This document shows positions 5,928 to 10,164 of a DNA stretch of 10,164 nucleotides, one piece after another. The notes beneath the pieces are model-generated. The model made no database searches and had not been told where the DNA came from. It saw only the letters and a list, made by a program, of their open reading frames with translations. The translations under genes and the position numbers were made by a program. This DNA is from Alphaproteobacteria bacterium (lineage in GTDB: Bacteria; Pseudomonadota; Alphaproteobacteria; DSM-16000; Inquilinaceae). Location of the stretch: NCBI GenBank assembly GCA_029263555.1, contig JAJUFW010000057.1, positions 1-10,164 of the forward strand. The letters are read 5' to 3'. How positions within the stretch are numbered: the stretch's first letter is position 1; the number at the start of each line of letters is the position of its first letter.

Positions 5928-7067
5928 TCATGCAGCCGATCTGGCTTGCGCCAGTCGCCGGATGAACGGGCCGATTTCCTTGAGCGGCAGAACCGCGTTC
6001 GCCAGACCGGCGTGAGACACGGCGCCGGGCATTCCCCACACGACACTCGTGCCTTCATCCTGGGCGATCACGACACCTCCGGCCTCGGCAATGACCCGGC
6101 AGCCCTTCAATCCATCCTGTCCCATGCCGGTCAGGATCACGGTCAGCACGCGCCCCGCGAAGCCGGCAGCGAGGCTGCGAAGCATCGGATCGACCGCGGG
6201 GCGGCAGAAGTTCTCGGGCGGCTCCTGATTGAGCCGCAGCACCGGCCCGCCGGGACGGGTCTCGACGGTCATGTGGTAATCGCCCGGTGCGATGTAGCAG
6301 CGCCCTCCGACCAGGGGTTCCGCATCGACCGCCTCACGGGCCGACAGCCCGCACTGACGGCTGATGTGGTCCGCCAGGATGGTGGTGAACGTTGCCGGCA
6401 TGTGCTGGGTGATCAGAATCGGCTGCCCGACCTGCCCCCGCCCCAGATGGGACAGAACTTCGAACAGCGCCTGCGGGCCGCCGGTGGAACTCCCGATCGC
6501 AATCACCTCCGGCCGGAACTGAGCCGGCATTTCCCGGGTCCGGATGGTGGCCGGCGTCGCCTTCGGCGCCGGCCGGGCCGGCGTCGTGACGACCGGGCGC
6601 GGCCTCTGTCGAGTGGTCTTGCGGGCCACGGCGCCCCAGGCCTTGACCTTGCCGATCAGCTCACGTTTGAACGTTTCGGCCCCGTGGATCTCGCGGGTCG
6701 AGGGCTTGGGCACATAGTCGGCCGCGCCCGCCGCCATTGCCTTGAGGCTGATCTCCGCGTTCCGGACGGTCAGCGTCGAGGCCATGATGACCTTCGTTCC
6801 GGGCGATGCCTCGATAAGCTTCGGCAACGCCGAGATGCCGTCCATGACCGGCATTTCGATATCCAGAACGATGACGTCGATTGGCTGGCGCTGGACCGCG
6901 TTCAGTGCCATCTGGCCGTCGCCGACGGACGCTACCACCTTAATTTCGGGGTCGGTCTCGAGCGCGCGGATGATCAGCCCCCTGATCACCGCGCTGTCAT
7001 CGACAACCATGACGCGCAGCGGATCGGCCGCCGTTGCCGCCTCGTTCCGGGCACCGGATTGATCCAT
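5928..7067 (-). CDS. cheB: CheB, chemoreceptor glutamate methylesterase/deamidase response regulator
   Basis: CheB removes receptor methyl groups when phosphorylated by CheA. The 379-residue protein has a receiver (about 17-135) with 'VMVVDDSAVIRG', phosphoacceptor Asp69 in 'VIVLDIEMPVMDG' and 'YVPKPS' containing Lys121. A linker rich in Pro, Ala, Arg and Thr (about 148-182) follows. The esterase domain (about 185-375) contains the catalytic triad: Ser194 in 'IGSSTGGPQA', His222 in 'ITQHMP' and Asp318 in 'LTGMGQDGL'. Both domains look intact. ATG 7067 is preceded by GAAGGG, which overlaps the cheY stop codon; the gap to cheY is 11 bases, so translation is probably coupled. The sequence after the receiver, 'REIHGAETFKRELIGKVKAW', is common in alphaproteobacterial CheB. 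Confidence 0.97.
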   Translation of the reverse strand: MDQSGARNEAATAADPLRVMVVDDSAVIRGLIIRALETDPEIKVVASVGDGQMALNAVQRQPIDVIVLDIEMPVMDGISALPKLIEASPGTKVIMASTLTVRNAEISLKAMAAGAADYVPKPSTREIHGAETFKRELIGKVKAWGAVARKTTRQRPRPVVTTPARPAPKATPATIRTREMPAQFRPEVIAIGSSTGGPQALFEVLSHLGRGQVGQPILITQHMPATFTTILADHISRQCGLSAREAVDAEPLVGGRCYIAPGDYHMTVETRPGGPVLRLNQEPPENFCRPAVDPMLRSLAAGFAGRVLTVILTGMGQDGLKGCRVIAEAGGVVIAQDEGTSVVWGMPGAVSHAGLANAVLPLKEIGPFIRRLAQARSAA

Positions 7068-7078
7068 CGGACGGCCCT

Positions 7079-7444
7079 TCAGACGAGGCCGATCTGGGCG
7101 AGTTTGCTCTGAACGATATCGCTGTCGAATGGCTTCATGATGTACTCGTTGGCACCGGCCGACAGGGCTTCCTGGATATGCGCCAGATCGTTCTCGGTTG
7201 TGCAGAACACGACCCGCGGAACGTCCCCGCCCTCCATCTGACGAAGGCTGCGAAGAAACTCGATCCCGTTCATCACCGGCATGTTCCAGTCGAGCAGGAT
7301 CAGGTCCGGCATCCGGCGAACGCAGGCCTCCATCGCCTGCCGGCCGTCCTCCGCCTCGTCGCAGGCGAACGACAGTTCCTCGAGGATCTTCCGGGCGACC
7401 TTGCGGACGACGCGACTATCGTCGACCACGAGACAGGTTTTCAT
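7079..7444 (-). CDS. cheY: CheY, single-domain chemotaxis response regulator
   Basis: A 121-residue stand-alone receiver, the usual CheY size. It has the acidic pocket Asp8-Asp9 in 'CLVVDDSRVVRK', phosphoacceptor Asp52 in 'LILLDWNMPVMNG', the switch Thr82/83 in 'VVFCTTEND', and Lys104 in 'YIMKPF'. Phosphorylated by CheA, CheY binds FliM at the motor switch to change rotation. In alphaproteobacteria with several CheY proteins some act as phosphate sinks, so motor binding is likely rather than proven. It lies 54 bases after cheW and 11 bases before cheB. The Shine-Dalgarno sequence before ATG 7444 is weak (AGAAAG at best). Confidence 0.96.
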   Translation of the reverse strand: MKTCLVVDDSRVVRKVARKILEELSFACDEAEDGRQAMEACVRRMPDLILLDWNMPVMNGIEFLRSLRQMEGGDVPRVVFCTTENDLAHIQEALSAGANEYIMKPFDSDIVQSKLAQIGLV

Positions 7445-7481
7445 CGGAACGGCTTTCTGGAAACGGACCTAATGGGGACGG

Positions 7482-7495
7482 GCGGCCGACGCCGC
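7482..7495 (-). repeat. small hairpin in the cheW-cheY gap
   Basis: Just after the cheW stop, in the only sizeable gap of the operon (54 bases), the transcript would read GCGGC-GTCG-GCCGC, a five-pair GC stem with a four-base loop. No U-tract follows. It might protect or separate the cheAW part of the message from cheYBR, but such short GC palindromes are common at this base composition. Confidence 0.2.
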
Positions 7496-7498
7496 GGC

Positions 7499-8005
7499 TC
7501 AGGCGGCTTCGCGGGACGCGAAGTCCAGCAACCGGGCAACGTCGAGGACGACGAGAAGCCGATCCTGCAGGCGGTAGATGCCCGCCGATACCTCCCGCCA
7601 GACGGGATCAAGGGTTGCCGGGTTGCGTTCGAAGCTCTGGGCGGAGACGGACATGACCTCGCCGACCTGATCGACCATGAGGCTGTAGAGCTCGCCCCGG
7701 TGATCGACGACGATGGACATGTCCCGGTCGCTGCGCTCCCGCGGCGGCAGCCCCAGCCTCAGTCGGACGTCCACGGCCGTGACGATGCGCCCGCGCAGAT
7801 TGAGCGAGCCTGCGACCTCGCTGGGCGCCAGCGGGATGCGTGTGATCCGCTGGTGTCCCAGCACATCCTGGACCTGGAGCACCGGAATACCGAACAGCTG
7901 GTCGGCAATCGTCATTGTGACGTAGTCCAGCGTCTCTCCGGCGACGAGATCCCCGCCCTTCGCCGCGACGACGGCGCGGCTGCTGCTCTGGTCCTTCTTG
8001 CTCAT
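7499..8005 (-). CDS. cheW: CheW, chemotaxis coupling protein
   Basis: CheW links receptors to the CheA kinase in signalling arrays. The 168-residue protein has a short polar N-terminal tail (about 1-22) and one CheW domain (about 25-163): 'LDYVTMTIADQLFGIPVLQV', 'ITRIPLAPSEVAGSLNLRG' including the conserved NLRG (69-72), 'IVTAVDVRLRLGLP', 'YSLMVDQVGEVM' and a terminal 'VVLDVARLLDF'. The ATG overlaps the cheA TGA as ATGA (8002-8005), and GAGGTG lies at 8010-8015 inside cheA, so the two are translationally coupled and are probably made in a fixed ratio. Confidence 0.97.
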   Translation of the reverse strand: MSKKDQSSSRAVVAAKGGDLVAGETLDYVTMTIADQLFGIPVLQVQDVLGHQRITRIPLAPSEVAGSLNLRGRIVTAVDVRLRLGLPPRERSDRDMSIVVDHRGELYSLMVDQVGEVMSVSAQSFERNPATLDPVWREVSAGIYRLQDRLLVVLDVARLLDFASREAA

Positions 8006-10164
8006 GCGGCACCTCGAAGTTCGGACAGGGTGTTGGAAAGAGCCATCAGAAGCGCATCCCGGTCGAACTTTGCGACATAATCCGTGAAGCCCGCCTCACG
8101 GCCGCGATCTAGGTCGCGGGGCGTGGCGTGGGACGACAGGGCAACGATCGGCGTGTTCTGCCAGCCCGGCGCGCCCTTGACCGCCTGGGCGAAATCGAAG
8201 CCGTTCATTCCCGGCATCTCGATATCGCTGACGATAACGTCGAACTCCTCGCCGGCCTCGCGCAGGGCCAGGGCCTCGTCCGCACTTTCGACCGTGGTGA
8301 CGTCATAGCCGGCGACGGTGAGCAACGGCGTCAGCATGTTGCGGAAGAAGGGGCTGTCGTCGACCAGCAGAATGCGCTGCTGGACGGGTTCCCCCATCGC
8401 CTCCGTCACCGATCCGAACCAGTCCTGGAAGGCCTGCGTCAGATAGTAGCCGGCATCGATGACGTCGGTCGCCTTCCCGGCGACGATCGCACTGCCGAGG
8501 ACGCCGTGACGCTCGCCCGACAGCTCGACCTTCAGGTGCTGCTCGACGATGTCGACGATCTCGTCGACGATCAGGCCCATCGAACGGTCGCCGTCGGCGA
8601 AGACCAGGACGGGCTTCCGCTTCTGGCCCTCGGCGATCGCCCCGTCAAGGTCGAAATCCGGCGCGAAGGGGATGAGCGGCATAAGCTTGCCGCGGTACTG
8701 GACCACGAGCTGCCCGTTCGACCGCTCGATCGTCGAAAGCTCGATGTCCTCCAGCCGCGCAATGAGGGCGAGCGGCACCGCCTTCGGGGCCCCTCCGTCG
8801 GCGTGGAACAGAAGAAGCGCGACCCTCTCCTCGCTTGCCGAGCGGCGGCTGGAGGCGGATGCATCCGTGACCTGGTCGCTGGCAAGCGCGATCTCGCCCG
8901 TGGCCGACGCGATGCCGTTCGGGTCCAGGATCATGATGACGCTGCCGTCGCCGAGGATGGTGTTGCCCGAGAACATCTCGATGTGCCGGAGGATCGGTGC
9001 GACCGGCTTGACGACGATTTCCTCGGTGTCGAAGACCCGGTCGACGATGATGCCGAAGGTATAGGCGCCGACCTGGGTGACGACGATGAACGCCTCGCCG
9101 GTATTCTCATCGGCCCCGGTGCCGTCGAGGCGCAACAGCTTCCGCAAGGAGACGAGCGGCAGCAGGCGGTTGCGCAGGCGCAAGACCGGCGTGCCGTTGA
9201 TCCGCTCGATCGCATGTTCGGAATTGCCGCCGGCCCGGACCAGCTCGACGACGCTGATCTGGGGGATGGCGAATCGCTCGCCGGCGCATTCGACGATGAG
9301 CGCCGACACGATCGCGAGGGTGAGCGGGATCTTGATGATGAAGGTCGACCCCCGTCCCTCGACGGACTTCAGCTCGACGGTGCCGCCGATCTTCTCGATA
9401 TTCGTGCGGACGACGTCCATGCCGACGCCGCGCCCGGAGACGCTGGTGACCTGGGCCGCGGTCGAGAAGCCCGGCTTGAAGATGAACTGCTGGATCTGCT
9501 GATCCGACATGCCGGCCAGTTCGGCTTCGGTCGCAAGGCCGTTGGCCAGGGCCTTCGCCTTGATCTTCTCGATGGCCAGCCCGCGGCCGTCATCGCCGAT
9601 CTCGATGATGATGTGGCCGCCCTCGTGATAGGCGTTCAATCGGATACGGCCGGCCTCGGGCTTGCCCGCCTTGACCCGCTCGGCCGGCGTCTCGATGCCG
9701 TGGTCGGCCGAATTGCGCACCATGTGCGTGAGCGGATCCTTGATCAGGTCCAGGACCTGCCGGTCGAGTTCCGTCTCCGCACCCAGCATCTGCAGCTCGA
9801 TCTTTTTGCCGAGCTCGTAGCTGAGATCCCGGATCAGGCGCGGCAGCTTCGCCCAGGCATTTCCGATCGGCTGCATGCGGGTCTTCATGACCCCTTCCTG
9901 CAGCTCGGAAGTGACGTGATTCAGTCGCTGCAGCGGCGCCGCAAAGTCGCTTTCCTTCTGGCTGCGGAGGATCTGCATCAGCTGATTGCGGGTAAGCACC
10001 AGCTCCGAGACCATCGTCATCAGGTTCTCGAGCAGCTCGACATTGACCCGAATCGTCTGGTTGGCGACGCTCGGCTCCCGAACCTCTCCGCCGTCCGGTT
10101 GCGCGGCCCCGGCCGGGGCGGCGGCCGCAGCCGGCGCAGAGGACGCGGACCGCGCCGGCACGGA
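8002..10164 (-). CDS. cheA: CheA hybrid histidine kinase with tandem CheW-like domains and C-terminal receiver (5' end beyond the window)
   Basis: CheA phosphorylates itself in response to receptors and passes phosphate to CheY and CheB. The frame is open to the right edge, so the N-terminal phosphotransfer (P1) domain with its histidine, and any P2 domain, are not visible; the GTG at 10161 is internal. From that codon: an Ala/Pro linker (1-30); dimerisation helices (about 35-100) with 'ENLMTMVSELVLTRNQL' and 'KTRMQPIG'; an ATPase domain (about 105-280) with N-box 'HMVRNSADHGIE', G1 'GDDGRG' (189-194) and G2 'GRGVGMD' (243-249); a first CheW-like P5 domain (about 283-418); a variable Ser/Ala linker; a second CheW-like domain (about 446-580) with 'MGLIVDEIVDIVE'; and a receiver (about 595-715) with Asp646 in 'VIVSDIEMPGMNG'. 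The receiver has 'VAKF' where most have a Lys-Pro. All visible kinase motifs are intact. First visible gene of the cheAWYBR operon. Confidence 0.97.
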   Translation of the reverse strand, partial: SVPARSASSAPAAAAAPAGAAQPDGGEVREPSVANQTIRVNVELLENLMTMVSELVLTRNQLMQILRSQKESDFAAPLQRLNHVTSELQEGVMKTRMQPIGNAWAKLPRLIRDLSYELGKKIELQMLGAETELDRQVLDLIKDPLTHMVRNSADHGIETPAERVKAGKPEAGRIRLNAYHEGGHIIIEIGDDGRGLAIEKIKAKALANGLATEAELAGMSDQQIQQFIFKPGFSTAAQVTSVSGRGVGMDVVRTNIEKIGGTVELKSVEGRGSTFIIKIPLTLAIVSALIVECAGERFAIPQISVVELVRAGGNSEHAIERINGTPVLRLRNRLLPLVSLRKLLRLDGTGADENTGEAFIVVTQVGAYTFGIIVDRVFDTEEIVVKPVAPILRHIEMFSGNTILGDGSVIMILDPNGIASATGEIALASDQVTDASASSRRSASEERVALLLFHADGGAPKAVPLALIARLEDIELSTIERSNGQLVVQYRGKLMPLIPFAPDFDLDGAIAEGQKRKPVLVFADGDRSMGLIVDEIVDIVEQHLKVELSGERHGVLGSAIVAGKATDVIDAGYYLTQAFQDWFGSVTEAMGEPVQQRILLVDDSPFFRNMLTPLLTVAGYDVTTVESADEALALREAGEEFDVIVSDIEMPGMNGFDFAQAVKGAPGWQNTPIVALSSHATPRDLDRGREAGFTDYVAKFDRDALLMALSNTLSELRGAA

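Noticed and set aside
5906..6058. Upstream extension of cheR by 51 codons
   Set aside because: It overlaps the cheB 3' end and encodes an Arg/Cys-rich stretch unlike CheR N-termini. ATG 5905 has a purine-rich site before it and gives the normal family start.
5832..8080. Two long plus-strand open frames (5832-7112 and 7034-8080) opposite cheB, cheY and cheW
   Set aside because: They carry no recognisable domain, are rich in Arg, His and Asp as typical antisense shadows, and run across the boundaries of well-identified minus-strand genes.
10159..10161. GTG as the start of cheA
   Set aside because: The frame continues to the window edge and the phosphotransfer domain that every CheA kinase needs is missing, so the codon is an internal valine in an Ala/Pro linker.

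Overview
The window is a high-GC flagellar and chemotaxis locus from an alphaproteobacterium. The clearest lineage marker is a full-length CtrA response regulator (4261-4980), the cell-cycle and motility master regulator of that class. A cheA-cheW-cheY-cheB-cheR operon with a hybrid CheA, together with ctrA beside fliI-fliJ, suggests a Rhodospirillales-like organism; this placement is inference from gene content and was not searched.

Layout, left to right. (1) 1-775, plus strand: the C-terminal cytoplasmic part of FlhA, the flagellar export gate, cut by the left edge. (2) 851-2266, plus strand: a proline-rich protein with a FliK-like C-terminal domain, probably a hook-length or export-switching factor. 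A possible 16-codon mini-ORF (804-854) overlaps its start codon. (3) 2288-4116, minus strand: fliJ and fliI, overlapping by ATGA, convergent with the FliK-like gene. (4) 4117-4260: an AT-rich divergent intergenic region with TTAA-based elements that look like CtrA boxes. (5) 4261-4980, plus strand: ctrA. (6) 5054-10164, minus strand: a tight chemotaxis operon transcribed cheA, cheW, cheY, cheB, cheR and convergent with ctrA; cheA is cut by the right edge.

How the genes work together. FlhA, FliI and FliJ belong to the flagellar type III export apparatus, and the FliK-like protein probably times its substrate switch. CheA and CheW couple receptors to phosphorylation, CheY carries the signal to the motor, and CheR and CheB adjust receptor methylation. 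CtrA, placed between the two modules, is the likely transcriptional regulator, with candidate sites upstream of both itself and fliI.

Most of the window is well-known biology. I found no mobile element, CRISPR array, RNA gene or clearly new system. The points most worth a second look are the tandem CheW-like plus receiver tail of CheA, the shared ctrA/fliI control region, the altered CtrA C-terminus, and the mini-ORF coupled to the FliK-like gene.
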